Assembly: GCF_022605725.1 (NCBI RefSeq)
Contig: NC_065560.1
Location: 19,955,052 to 20,019,051 of the forward strand
Source of the DNA: Anthonomus grandis grandis
Lineage: Eukaryota > Arthropoda > Insecta > Coleoptera > Curculionidae
Direction: 5' to 3'
Length of the DNA stretch: 64,000 bases
The notes beneath the pieces were generated by a model, which had not been told where the DNA came from, ran no database searches, and saw nothing but the letters and a program-made list of their open reading frames with translations. The translations under genes were made by a program, and so were the position numbers. The first letter of the stretch is position 1. The number at the start of each line of letters is the position of its first letter. Positions 51,258 to 62,629 of this stretch are shown one piece after another.

Positions 51258-51440
51258 ATCAACGGTTTTTAAAATTCTTTGAAACAGTTCCTCACTCTAT
51301 GCGAAAAAATTCTAAAATAGTCGCAGGCTTTCGGTGCAATCGGCAAAAGTTGTCCTCCTCACAATATGAGATCGTCGCCGGGGAAAACCGAACCGACCGA
51401 ACGTACCGAACCGCTTCAGTGCGCGCGGCCCTATTTAAAT

Positions 51441-52198
51441 ACATGTGAAGCAAATCCGGCCGATTGTGCCGACCATGCCGAGACGGTCGAGTCGATGACC
51501 GATTCAGTGGGCGCCGTGCTTTAGACCTCGATTTTCCACCGATCAAAATTTTGGGAATTTCAATTTCCTTGTCTTTATCTAGATTAGGATATTTGTGCAA
51601 ATATCCTTTATGCAAATTAGTAATCGCACAGACAGTCACAGAAATCATATATTTTTTAAAATTAAGTTGAATCCATCCTTCCCAACACTTCTGGTTCCAA
51701 TTTTAACAACCCTGTGCAACTAACTTGGGACGCTGTACCATGGTTACCACATAAACTTGAAATGCAAGGTAAGCGTAATAACTCAAAGGCCCCTATTATA
51801 AAAAAAAGTCCTTTTGCAACCCAGTCTTAAAGAATGGCTCAAGATGTATTCATTAAGGTTGTCTCTCAAACTGAGAGAGAACATCTTTATTTAGTTAAAA
51901 GTTTATTTTAAGAAAAAAAATCTTCAAAAATCATGAGCGTAGGTGGTGCACATTGTTTATGATGTTTAATAATAATAAGTGGTGCTACCAGAAGGACAAT
52001 AATAATATTTTTTTCCGGTAAATTGCAGTATAGTAAGTATCTATTTTTAGGAAAATATTCATTATAGGACACTTAATTTTTTTGATTCTTATAAATGTTG
52101 TGATTTCTGTGTACGAACACGTAAATTACTATGTCATTATTTGTGAATAATTAGTAGTTGCTTTTGAACTTAGTTGTTATTTTGTTATAAATGTCATC
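51441..52198. other. Spacer, nothing recognised
   Basis: No coding call. GCCGACCATGCCGAGACGGT near 51467 shows locally high GC next to the Harbinger end. Confidence 0.35.
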
Positions 52199-52497
52199 CA
52201 GAGCAACAAAAACCGTGTTATAAATGTTGTGTGCCGAAATGTGAGGTAATTGGACGATTTAAATTTCTTATACCCAAGATCTAATATAATATGAATTTGT
52301 TTAAAATGTGGGTTAGCAATATTAATAATCCCATTTTAAATAAGCGTAGGTATGCTGAAATTTATGAAAGATTTCGCATTTGTGCCACGCATTTTCCTCA
52401 AGAAAAGGTTTTTGAAAATTTAAGAAGAAGCATTTCGAAAGACGCTGTTCCTGTTTTATTTGTATGCAGTTATATTATTAGTAAGTATTTTATCTAA
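52199..52497 (+). pseudogene. THAP-domain fragment
   Basis: The frame reads HPEQQKPCYKCCVPKCEVIG RFKFLIPKI, a stop at 52281, then NLFKMWVSNINNP, YERFRICATHFPQEKVFENL and KDAVPVLFV. The C-x4-C pair, the central W, C-x2-H in ICATHF and the AVPxL box are complete THAP hallmarks in the right order. One in-frame stop and no clear initiator make it a pseudogene unless the stop lies in an unrecognised small intron. It is a different THAP sequence from the one at 47342-47848. THAP domains occur in P-element-like transposases, but no such transposase is nearby. Confidence 0.6.
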
Positions 52498-55090
52498 GAT
52501 AGTTTCTGTATTTTTAAAGAAATACATCTAGTTTCGAAATATTAATTAATTTTTTTTTAACTCAGGATAATACTGGATTTTAAAGATTTAATAGTCACAA
52601 AAAAATGTATTTATAGAGCCTAAATTTTTATGTGATTTTTGCATTTTTTAAACATTATTATAATATGATATGGTGATCTTGATTCTATTTTACATATTGA
52701 CCTCGTTCACATTAATCTCTTGATATTTTATTCTTTTTGTGATAAATCGGAAGTGAATATGATTTCATTGTCAACAGGCGTTTATTTATATGCTTAAATC
52801 AAATAAATAATTATAAACAGTTATGTTAATTAGTCTAATGGCGATTAATGTAAACAAACACTAAATAATACCAAATATAAAAAATACAAAATAAGGGCAC
52901 AGATTTTTAGGTTAATATAAGCTACATTTTATATTGTTATACCAAATAACTTAAAAATTATGAATTTTATTACAATTAGCAAGTTGTATAGACCATTTAT
53001 TTTTTGAAATAAAAATATATTTTTTTGAACAGTTAAAAAAAAGATAGACAGTTTTATAAATCTATGTTTATAGGGTGATTTGATTAATGTTCTTTTTTAT
53101 AAGAATTATAAACAATATAGGTCAAGGTATAGATGAGCCAATAAGGTATTTTTATTTAGGTTAGTTGTATTTGTTTAGTTGAAGTTTAATCAAGTTTTTA
53201 TCATTGATTTACAGGCACTAACAAGTGTTTACGCATCTAGGTGTATGTTCAATGCTGTTCGATTATTATTATAACTTGGGATGACTATGTACTATAACTA
53301 CAAATGATGTAGCCAAGTTGATTAATAAATGTGAAATCTAAAAGTTTCTTATAACTTTTGGATCTTATTGAAAATACCCCCAAAAAATCTTTAAGGCGTT
53401 TTTATAATTGCCAATTATTTTAAATTTTTATAGTATAGTTTATACAGTTAAAATGTATTATATGTATGCCTAAGTTATAGTACAATATGTATAATAAATA
53501 ATTAATGTGAATTTTGTTTTTTTCTGCTTGCTTTTTCTTCTCTTTTAATTTTATCTGCTAAATCTTGTTAAAAAAAATTGTCTTAATTTCGCAAAAGATT
53601 TTATATTAATCACAAAACAAAAATCACCCATTCTTTAAAATATAGCGTTTAGTCTTGTCATTGTTTTAGTCGTTGCGTTTAGTCTCAAGTTTTGACTTAG
53701 AAATTAATAGATTGCATGAACCCAACTAATTAATAAACGTCAACTAAAGACTCACTTGATGTATTTATTAGCTATTTATTTCCAAGTCACAATTTAAAAT
53801 AAAAATAAATGTAATGCGCCAAGAAATTCGAATAAAAATCATTGTAATATAGAAGGCGCATCCACCACCCCGTCAGAAAAATCTTTGATTAAGTTCATTT
53901 CTTAGTCCGGGATGGCGCTGAAATTCATACCCATGTGTTACCATTGCTGATATTGTTCTAAAGAAAGTATATTTTGTGCCAGCCTAGCAGTATCGCCGAC
54001 CAGGGCCTTGAAAGCTTGGAAGATTTACGGAACGCTAAAAATCTTCTACTTCTCGAAATTTAGATGGCGCTAAGAATGCAAAACTACCGCTTTTACCGAT
54101 GCTGCACGGACTGTCAACCATCAAATTATGTCATATAAAATCCGTTAATTTTAATAGTTCTTTAGCTTGCACAGGCTTTCTTTTTACTTCTTCCGGAAAA
54201 CTAACTCTCCTTATTACCTTAAAATATGTTTAATTTTTTCTTATTAAATATGTTCTCATATTTCGCACACAAATTTTCCATTTATTTAGTTCAGTCTGTT
54301 GTTTCATTTGGGTAGATTTTAAAAATTAATACTTCAAAATACGATTTCTATTTCTACACATGGACTCCAAAATAAATGGCTCAGCGAAGTTCAATATAGA
54401 ACAGAATTCATCTTGTCTAAATATATAAAAATAAATCCATATTTTCCTTGGTCATTAAATAACTTGATAATGACTTTACCGATTTTATTAATTCTTTTTT
54501 CTTAAGATATATTTTAGTTTGTATAAGGATATTATAGAATAAACCATCAGGAAAATTGCACCAGAAATTGGAAATTCGCAAAAAAAATTAAAAATGCTTT
54601 GCGCGACATCTATCGGTTTCGATTAGAATAAGACAGTCTAAAGACATCTATCGGTCAAAGTAATTTAAGAAATAAAAAATAGATCGCGCTTGGGTGGCAG
54701 TAGGTGACATAAAATATTAAAAATAGATGGCGCTTTCAGCAATTTCTATTTAGCATGCATGCATTCTGAAACATAATAAGTCAGTTTTTCGCATTTGACA
54801 GCTTTTAATGCTTTGCGTCATTCGAAAGAAAAGTGTCTTTGTTTAGCGAGTTTTAGTGAGTTTTCTTCTTAGTTCAGCTTAGTGAAACTTTTTAGTTTGT
54901 TGAGTGCAACAGTGGTTGTTTAGTGTTTAAAGACAAATTATAAACAGGGTGGCATAAAATATTAAAGTAGGTGACATAAAATATTAAAAATTTTATCAGG
55001 TATTAGACTTTTAATAGACTACGTGGTATGCATAAGTTATATGTAGAAACATGTTTTAGGGATTATTTATTTGACATATAAATCTCAAAA
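52498..55090. other. Long AT-rich spacer and Helitron leader
   Basis: About 2.4 kb without a supported gene. GTAGGTGACATAAAATATTA occurs at 54699 and again at 54966, with a similar block (GGTGGCATAAAATATTAAAG) at 54949, giving direct repeats about 266 bp apart. The Helitron 5' end should lie somewhere before 55091, but no convincing TC start was found. Confidence 0.4.
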
Positions 55091-55445
55091 ATGCCAATAA
55101 CTCGACGAACCAACTTAAGTCGTAGAACGCGAAATGCTGCAAGCCAACAACATGTACGGGCAAGTCAAACCAACGAGCAACGCGAGATGCGAAATAAAGT
55201 TGAAAGGAATAGATGGAATAGGAATAACCAAGAACGTAGAAACGTTCCGTTCAGGTTTAATCCAAATCGAGATGCATTTAGTTACGATGCCAAATCCTCC
55301 AGATCCACTATATTCATTAGTTTCCGGAAATCATCCAGATTCAAAACATTTTTTAAATAATATCCAGCAATATAATAATTGCTTTTAAATGACGTCATTT
55401 GAAGCAACAAAAATTTGTAGAGATAATTTTATGCCTACTTTTAAG

Positions 55446-55595
55446 GTAAGTAGCTTTCAGTAATATGGTACGGAAAGTATATTTGTAACTATAAAAAAGC
55501 CACCAGAAGTAAGAGTGTTACAGAAGTTGCTTTTGCCGGTATTTACTTTGCCAGTATATAGACAATACCTATATTAAATATATTTTCTTTTGCAG
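55446..55595 (+). other. Helitron intron 1
   Basis: The donor TTTAAG|GTAAGT and acceptor CTTTTGCAG| bracket 150 bases that contain stops. Splicing joins PTFK to IQGQIYHRTG without frame change, restoring the normal Helitron reading. Confidence 0.7.
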
Positions 55596-56091
55596 ATTCA
55601 AGGCCAAATATATCATAGAACAGGATCTTTATTGCCAACGCCAGATAGTGACTACCAATTTTTGCAAATTTATTTTATGGGTGATTCAACACAACAAGTT
55701 AATCAGCGTTCTGCATACAACAATTCGGTGAAAAGACCATTAGTGGAAAAACTACAAAGTTTTTTTCATCAACACAACGAATTGGTTGCATTATTCAAGA
55801 CCGCTTTAGACCGCATGCCATCTGATGATTATAAAATTGTTATCAGAGCCGAAAAGAAGCCTGCAGGAGAACATGTAAGACGTTTTAATGCGCCAACAAT
55901 TGATGAAGTCGCTATTGTCATCGTAGGTGAAAATTTAGAAAAACGAGATATTATTTTAAATCGGCGGAACGATCAACTGCAGCGTGTGTCCGAAACACAT
56001 CGATCATATGATGCGTTAGAATATCCTATATTATTTTGGCAAGGTGAAGATGGGTATCATTTTACAATCAAGATGATAAATCCACTTACAG

Positions 56092-56144
56092 GTAAATAAC
56101 CAAATATACGTCCTATTATCTAATATACTACATTTTATTTACAG
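56092..56144 (+). other. Helitron intron 2
   Basis: A 53-base segment with GTAAAT at the start and TTATTTACAG at the end interrupts INPLTG|AETNKKVSS. Removing it restores the frame (Gly codon G|GT). The size is near the minimum for insect introns. Confidence 0.65.
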
Positions 56145-59100
56145 GTGCTGAAACTAACAAAAAAGTTAGTTCAATGAATTATTATTCATATAAATTGATG
56201 GTTAGGGAAAATTAGGATAATCACATTTTTAAATGTCGGCGTCTATTACACCAGTATGCTGTAGATATGTATGTAAAGTTTGAAACTGAGCGATTGACAT
56301 TCATCAGGTTGAATCAGTCAAAACTCCGTTCCGAGCAATACATTCATCTTCAGGATGCCATCAATGCTGACGGAAATGCACAGAATGTTGGCGGAATGAC
56401 TATTCTTCCAGCAACGTACATCGGAAGTCCGAGACATATGCATGAATATGCTCAGGATGCTATGACATATGTACGTCATTATGGAACACCAGATCTGTAT
56501 ATCACGTTCACGTGTAATCCGCAGTGGACAGAAATTCGCCAGGAATTATTTGCTGGCCAATGACCTATTGATCGCCATGACATCACTGCAAGGGTGTTCA
56601 AAAGAAAATTAAAATCACTCATGGATTTTATTGTTACGCATCGCGTATTCGGCGAGACAAGGTGTTGGATTCAGTAGAGTGGCAAAAATGCGGACTGCCA
56701 CATGCACATATCCTCATTTGGTTGGTTGAGCGGATAAGATCTAATGAAATCGATGATGTGATATCAGCAGAAATTCCCGATAATTAGAAAGATCCACTTT
56801 ATCTCCGCCATTCCACCAATAACAATGGAAGATTAACAATTGTCAAAGTGAAACAACAGGACATTGAAGTTGATAATCGTTGGGTTGTTCCATTTTCGCC
56901 ATTATTATCCAAAACATTTAAAGCACACATAAATGTAGAATATTGCCATTCTGTAAATCTATTAAATACATCTGCAAATATGTGAAGTAGTGACATGGCT
57001 GTGTTCGGAATTGCTGCCGAAAATGCAAGAGATGAAATCACTCAATTTCAAATGGGTCGCTATGTTAGCAGTAATGAAGCGATGTGGCGTATCTTTTCAT
57101 TTGCTTTGCATGAAAGACACCCCACTGTTGTTCACTTGGCGGTACATTTAGAAAATGGGCAACGAGTGTATTTTACAGCACGTAACGTATTACAACAAGC
57201 TGACAGGCCGCCATCAACAACACTGACCAGCTTCTTTGAAATGTGCCAGAATGATGACTTTGCCCGAACGCTGCTTTACTCCGAAATGCCAAGATATTAT
57301 ACCTGGAATCAATCGTTAGAGAAATTTCAATGAAGAAAACAAGGTCAGCCCGTTCCAGAATACCCACAAGTATTTTCCACCGATGCACTAGGACGTCTTT
57401 ACACAATTCATCCCAACCAAGACGAGTGTTTTTATTTGCGTTTACTGTTAATCAATGTTCGTGGACCAACATCATTCCAACATCTGCGAACTATTAATGG
57501 TGTATTATGCGGCATATACAGAGAAGCCTGTCAACTTATGGGATTGCTAGAAAATGATACTCATTGGCACCACACTCTGGAAGATGCTGTAGTTTCATCA
57601 AATGCTAAACAAATACAAACATTGTTTTCTATAATTTTGTCTACATGCTTCCCATCAACGCCAATTGATCTGTGGAACAAATATAACTATCATATGGCCG
57701 AAGATATATTGCATCGGATGCGACTTAGGACATCGAATGCAGATTTGCAAATGAACGAAGAAATTAAAAATGAGGCATTAATTTTAATTGAGGACATGTG
57801 CTTGATGCTTACCAACAAAAGATTAATACAATTAGGAATGATAGGTCCCAATCGCCCAATGCACGACGCATTTAATCAAGAGTTAAGACGCGAAACCGAA
57901 TATGATTCTGAGGGATTGACGGAAATAGTTCAACGAAACGTTCCCTTATTAAATCAACAACATGAACATGCCTATGATACGCTGATGAGAGTAGTCAACG
58001 ATGAGACTGGGGGACTGTTTTTCTTAGATGCTCCTGGTGGAACTGGAAAAACGTTTTTAATCTCATTAATTTTGGCAGCGATTCGATCGCAAAATGGAAT
58101 TGCACTCGCAGTTGCTTCATCAGGTATTGCAGCTACGTTGTTAGAAGGCGGTCGAACAGCTCATTCAGCACTCAAGTTGCCGTTAAACATGCAAATTATT
58201 GAAACTCCAACTTGCAACATTTCGAGGAATTGTGCGATGGCCAAAGTCTTACAACAAAGCAAATTAATCGTTTGGGATGAGTGCACAATGGCAATCAAAA
58301 AATCTCTGGAGGTAATTAGACCGCACAATGCAAGATTTACGACACAACCAGAACCGGTTTGGTGGTGCGATGATTCTATTGGCAGGTGATTTTCGATAAA
58401 CATTGCCGATAATGCCACGATCAACACCAGCCGATGAACTTAATGCATGTTTGAAGTCGTCAAATTTATGGAAGTAAGTCAAAACACTTAAATTAAATAT
58501 AAACATGCGAGTCGAATTGTAGAACGATCAATCTGGAGAAGCTTTTTCAAAACAATTGCTTGATATTGATAATGGCAAAATTCCAGTAGACACATCGTCG
58601 GGATACATTAACTTCCCTCCCAATTTTTGTAACTTTGTTGAATCAAAAACCGAACTTATCGAGGAGGTGTTCCTAAATATTGTTTAAAATTATAAAACCA
58701 CGATTGGTTAAGCGAACGAGTTATATTGGCTGCCAAAAACGTTGATGTCAACGAAATAAATTTTGAAATTCAAAATAAGATTGCAGGCGATCTTATGACT
58801 TATAAATCCATTGATTCCGTTACCAACCAAGATGATGTCGTTAACTATCCAACCGAATTTTGAAATTCGCTGGAAATACCCGGACTTCCACCTCATAATC
58901 TGCAATTAAGAGTCGGATCGATTATTATTATGTTGCGGAACATGAACCAACCACGTCTTTGCAATGGCACCCGCCTTGCGGTGAACAAACTGATGAACAA
59001 TGTCATCGAAGCAACAATTTTGAAAGGGAAGTACAAAGGCGAAGACGTTTTAATTCCACGCATCTCCATGATTCCGAACGACATGCCATTCGATTTTAAG

Positions 59101-59418
59101 CGGATGCAATTTCCTGTGCGACTTGCATTTGCAATGAGGATAAATAAATCGCAAGGGCAGTAGCAATCACATGTTAAATGTTTGTGGCATAAATTTAGAA
59201 AATCCATGTTTTTCACATGGTCAATTGTATGTGGCCTGCTCCGGTGTTGGAAAATCTTCCACATTATTTATTTTCGCTCCAGGAAAGAAAACTAACAATT
59301 TTGTGTATCAAAAAGCGTTACAATAAATATTTACTAGCTTTTTGTAATAATGTTTTGATTTTTTTATTAAATTGTTAGGTATTAACTACGGCGGTACGAA
59401 GTTCGCCGGGTCAGCTAG

Positions 59419-59715
59419 TTTCTGTATACTTTTTGACAGCCTCAATGTCAAAACTTACTTATAGCGTTTTCCACTTGTAATAAAAGTGCAGCACTCACTG
59501 CACACCGCCACTTTTTTATGCTGTCAAAATTGTACAGGGGTGCGTCGTAAACGGAACACTTATTTTTTAACCTTGAGTGTAAATTGTCTCATTTTCACTT
59601 TTTTCGGTATGAGGATATGATTGAATTAATTTTTGGATATTTTTGGTAGTTTAATTGGGTCCTTTGGTTTTGAGTTTTTTGACTGAACCGAATATAAATG
59701 AATTCCTGTAAATAA
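59419..59715. other. Spacer
   Basis: No feature recognised between the Helitron end and the next exon-like frame. Confidence 0.35.
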
Positions 59716-59842
59716 GAGTTTATAAATCGCAAAATAGATGAAACTAAGGAAGGCCACTTCACATTAATTTTTAATATTAATGGAGAGCAATTTAAATGTG
59801 TATTTCTTATAGATTCGGCAGACCACTTGTTTAAAATCACAA
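59716..59842 (+). CDS. Exon-like frame upstream of a Myb/SANT gene
   Basis: The frame reads EFINRKIDETKEGHFTLIFN INGEQFKCVFLIDSADHLFK I and ends at a donor GTAAGTAA (59843). It has no Met, and an AG lies at 59717-59718 (AATAAGAG), so it may be an internal exon. The alternating strand pattern suggests a small beta domain of the type that precedes Myb/SANT domains in some insect proteins; that is recalled and unproven. No later acceptor joining it to the gene at 60136 was pinned down. Confidence 0.4.
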
Positions 59843-60135
59843 GTAAGTAAAGTTGAATAATTCTAAGCTGATTTGTATTTTTATTTATTTGTCGTTTTTG
59901 TTGGTATGATATATAAACACATCAGTAATGAATATGGTAAAATATACATTTTACTTTAAACGATATGTTTATTTGAACTTGATGGCTCCGAACTAATTAT
60001 CATCTGCAACAACAAAAAACTTATTAGATTTTTTGTTGTTGCAGCTGATAATTAATACACAATCCGTTATCTTATTGAGTTTATAAATAATGGATTTAAC
60101 TCTTTAACTGAGCCCCTAAAAACTATTAAAAAAGT

Positions 60136-60705
60136 ATGATAATGGCACTGAAGTCCTCCTATAAAGAAAAAGACGAAGAAAAGATTTTAAAGGTGGAAAA
60201 ATCCGTAGTTCCTGGACAGACTTGTATTAATAATAATGAATGGTCTGATGCCCAATCAGTAATGCTTCTAGATTTTTATGAAGAATACTTACCGCTTGTT
60301 AAACCTTTAAAGAGGTTCAAAACAAAAAAGAATATATGGAATAAAATAGCTGAGCTTATAAATAAAAAACTAGACTGCAATAAAACTGCTCTTAAAGCTG
60401 AGAATAGGTATAAAACTATTCTAAAAAGAAAAAAAATGTAAACAACAACAGTAAACAATAAAAGAAGATCTGGAACAGAACGGGTGGAGGTTCCTTATGA
60501 AAATGAGATGAATAAAATAGCATCCATTGATGATTCAGTGGAACCAGAGGTTATGGGAATAGCAAGTGGCATTGTAATAATGGATGTGCTACACCCTCCA
60601 GTTCCGAATCTACACCTAAATTTAAAAAAAAAAGTAAAAACAATCCAAGAAACTTTGTTAGAAATACATGAAAAAAAAAGAACAAAGGAAAGAGAAGCGT
60701 CATAA
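60136..60705 (+). CDS. Myb/SANT-like DNA-binding protein, two adjoining frames
   Basis: The first frame (60136-60441) contains EWSDAQSVMLLDFYEEYLPL, then KTKKNIWNKIAELINKKLDC and LKAENRYKTILKRKK. The three helices have W, W and Y in the spacing of trihelix-type Myb/SANT domains, which bind DNA. A stop at 60439 and a gap of about 40 bases separate it from a second frame (60484-60705), an acidic middle and a C-terminal basic coil (KKKVKTIQETLLEIHEKKRT). The end is frameshifted into KKR-rich residues. A single slip in A-rich sequence (AAAGAAAAAAAATG) could explain the split. It could be a host gene with one fresh defect, or an element-borne Myb gene; no transposase is adjacent. Confidence 0.55.
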
Positions 60706-61506
60706 AAAAAGACTTGATTTAATAAGAGAGTTGTCTTCTGCGAATGATCATGTACCAGGAAGTGATGAAAACTTATAATAGAATAAATACCTAAGTACCT
60801 AAGTACATACCGTGGTACTGCTTGCAAGGTGCGTAAAAACATGCGCTCGGGGCAACTTGTGTATACATATAACTATGTGCCTTAGTTTTCAAATGGAATG
60901 TAAAAACTTGAAAGGTGCAAACAAATGGAATATGAAAACTGAGATCAGCGCACCAGTGCATTAAAGGGAAAACGCTGTTAAAATATGATGCCAAACCTGA
61001 GAGAAGAGCAATTTCAGTACTTTTAATGCATAAGCAATTTTGAAACCTATGCAAATCTTGGAGTCTGAAATTTTTAAAGGCAAATAGAAAACCCCTGTAA
61101 ATTTTACTTTTAACATAGTTACTTATTGAATCTTTCCTTACTAATCTGTTGGTAGTTATTTAATGTATAATATTTAGTAAGGAATACACTAGTGACTTGA
61201 GTAGGGGTAATTTCTTGGTGATTTTATAAAAAATGTATTGCTTTTGTTCATTTACAATAATCTTTTTGTCACATTCTGTATAAACTCTATTTTGCTCACT
61301 TTGCTCTTCATACAACAAAGTTTCTCAATAAAATAAGCTTATACATTATAGAATTTGGAAGAATTTTTATATTTTATTTAATATTTTAACAAGCATGTAT
61401 AATTGCTAATTTTCATTATATAAATTGTGAATTTTTTATCTTTTGTTTCTGCTGCTATGTTTACTTGTTCCTCTTTCATTGGTAATTTGTTGATAGTTAT
61501 TTTGTC
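60706..61506. other. AT-rich spacer
   Basis: No feature recognised. CCTAAGTACCTAAGTAC at 60789-60807 is a small tandem duplication. Confidence 0.4.
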
Positions 61507-61711
61507 TAATCTCATATTAGACATAAAATCGGGATAACTATACAAAATAGTTCAATAATATTTTTTACGATAATTATTATTTGAACTTGAAAAATAGAAC
61601 CACCTATAACATAGCAAACCGAACGAGGCCAGGTACGCAGTCCGCAGCAGTCAGCAGTTTTTATCTATTGCATTATAATCATTGTTACTAATTATGTCAC
61701 ATATTGTATAT
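61507..61711 (+). repeat. Direct repeat, left copy (LTR-like)
   Basis: 205 bp identical to 62425-62629 except for three positions by eye (for example TTACGATA/TTACCATA, and CAGCAGTCAG/CAACAGACAG). The offset is a constant 918 bp. GAACGAGGCCAGGTACGCAG is a shared landmark. It directly precedes an env-like frame. Confidence 0.85.
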
Positions 61712-62322
61712 CATTACCATACATACATATGTACGCCAACTACAACAAGAAATATTAAAACCAGTCCAGACTGCGTTATAGATGAGATGTATCGGCGCAC
61801 TGAAAATACTTCCTGTCCAGTCACAAAAGTGACAGTTCACTCAAGTATTTGGAAACAACTCCATGATTCCAACACTTGGATGGTCGTTACAGAGCGTCAA
61901 TTGAAAATTGCTATAATTTGTGATGGCATAAGAGAAGACGTACTGATTAACCAAACTGGTATCAGAACTGCCTAATCAAGACTAAGAAAAATGTATTAAT
62001 ACCACAAAGAAGAGACACAATAACCATAACAGCAAGTACCTTGGTTCAACCTGTCAATTTAGACTTAAAAACATTGAATACAACAGGGCAAATCAAAAAT
62101 ATTGAGACTGAACCAGTGCTCTACCCATCTGACTCTATAAGCGACCTCATGAATGAAGAAACAGAAATAGAATATCAGCTACAAGAAACTAAATGGAGGC
62201 TGATCCACCACCATATGACGACCAATAGCACGGTAATATCTATATTGGCAATTGTCACACTAATAGCTTCCGCTTATGCCTATTACAAGTGGAAGTCAGC
62301 CAAAAAGCAGCCAATACAATGA
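61712..62322 (+). pseudogene. Env-like remnant of an errantivirus/Gypsy-type element
   Basis: Two plus-strand frames (61682-61975 and 62041-62322) together look like the C-terminal part of an insect endogenous-retrovirus envelope protein. The first has Cys-containing extracellular-type sequence with WKQLHDSNTWMV; it ends in a stop, with a shift before the second. The second ends in one strong membrane-spanning segment (about residues 65-85) and a short basic tail. The N-terminal part, the fusion region and all of gag and pol are absent. It lies between two LTR-like direct repeats and cannot be functional as it stands. Confidence 0.6.
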
Positions 62323-62424
62323 GAGGATCCAGATGTAAAAAATGGAATCCAGCTTGAACCCCTCCATTTGTACAGCAGCGTGTCAACCAAAGAAGATATC
62401 ACTTTCTCGAGTGGCCAGAATGCT

Positions 62425-62629
62425 TAATCTCATATTAGACATAAAATCGGGATAACTATACAAAATAGTTCAATAATATTTTTTACCATAATTATTATTT
62501 GAACTTGAAAAATAGAACCACCTATAACATAGCAAACCGAACGAGGCCAGGTACGCAGTCCGCAACAGACAGCAGTTTTTATCTATTGCATTATAATCAT
62601 TGTTACTAATTATGTCACATATTGTATAT
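62425..62629 (+). repeat. Direct repeat, right copy (LTR-like)
   Basis: Partner of 61507-61711. It starts TAATCTCATATTAGACATAA and ends CACATATTGTATAT, after which the flanks differ (CATTACC on the left copy, AGTTAAG here). Confidence 0.85.

Larger units (their letters stand above)
50260..51440. mobile_element. PIF/Harbinger-like remnant (two-gene type)
   Basis: CGGTTCGGCACGTTCGGTCC at 50288 recurs in inverted form at 51390-51413 with two mismatches over 24 bp. Between them lie a Harbinger transposase N-terminal fragment on the plus strand and a MADF-domain exon on the minus strand, the two proteins such elements usually encode. Most of the transposase, including all catalytic residues, is absent. 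TA-rich three-base target duplications could not be confirmed, so the borders are approximate. Confidence 0.5.
55091..59330 (+). pseudogene. Helitron RepHel protein with two introns, multiply frameshifted
   Basis: Exon 1 encodes a basic leader and ends EATKICRDNFMPTFK. Exon 2 starts IQGQIYHRTGSLLPTPDSDY. Rep landmarks follow: YVRHYGTPDLYITFTCNPQW, CGLPHAHILIWL with the His pair at 56701-56709, and KYICKYVK with the two catalytic Tyr near 56967 and 56979, the last in a shifted frame. The helicase half is open for 317 codons (57436-58389): GLFFLDAPGGTGKTFLISL (Walker A), EGGRTAHSALKLPL and LIVWDECTMAIKK. Broken frames then reach LLAGDF, VGSIIIMLRNMNQPRLCNGT and VRLAFAMRINKSQGQ. It would nick and unwind DNA for rolling-circle transposition. 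At least six breaks make it inactive. Confidence 0.85.
55080..59418 (+). mobile_element. Helitron with identified 3' end
   Basis: The coding part is a Rep-helicase, and the 3' end shows ACTACGGCGGTACGAAGTTC GCCGGGTCAGCTAG followed by T. The GGCG...CGCC pair can form the short hairpin expected just before the CTAG end, and insertion is before T, as Helitrons do. The 5' end is unresolved; the start given is only the beginning of the coding region. Confidence 0.8.
61507..62629 (+). mobile_element. Deleted LTR element: repeat, env remnant, repeat
   Basis: The 205-bp direct repeats flank 713 bp containing only an env-like 3' part. This fits a Gypsy/errantivirus copy that lost gag, pol and the start of env by internal deletion. 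No 4-bp target duplication or purine tract was confirmed, and the repeats may be only part of longer LTRs. A plain segmental duplication is the alternative. Confidence 0.55.

Noticed and set aside
51292..51648. 118-codon minus-strand frame at the Harbinger border
   Set aside because: It is basic and Arg-rich because of the GC-rich inverted repeat; no domain seen and composition explains the open frame.
54699..54990. Direct repeats near 54699 and 54966 as Helitron 5' end or LTRs
   Set aside because: The shared block is only about 22 bp and lacks both a TC start at an A/T site and LTR signals.
58161..58506. Minus-strand frames in the Helitron helicase region
   Set aside because: They lie opposite strong Walker and helicase motifs on the plus strand.
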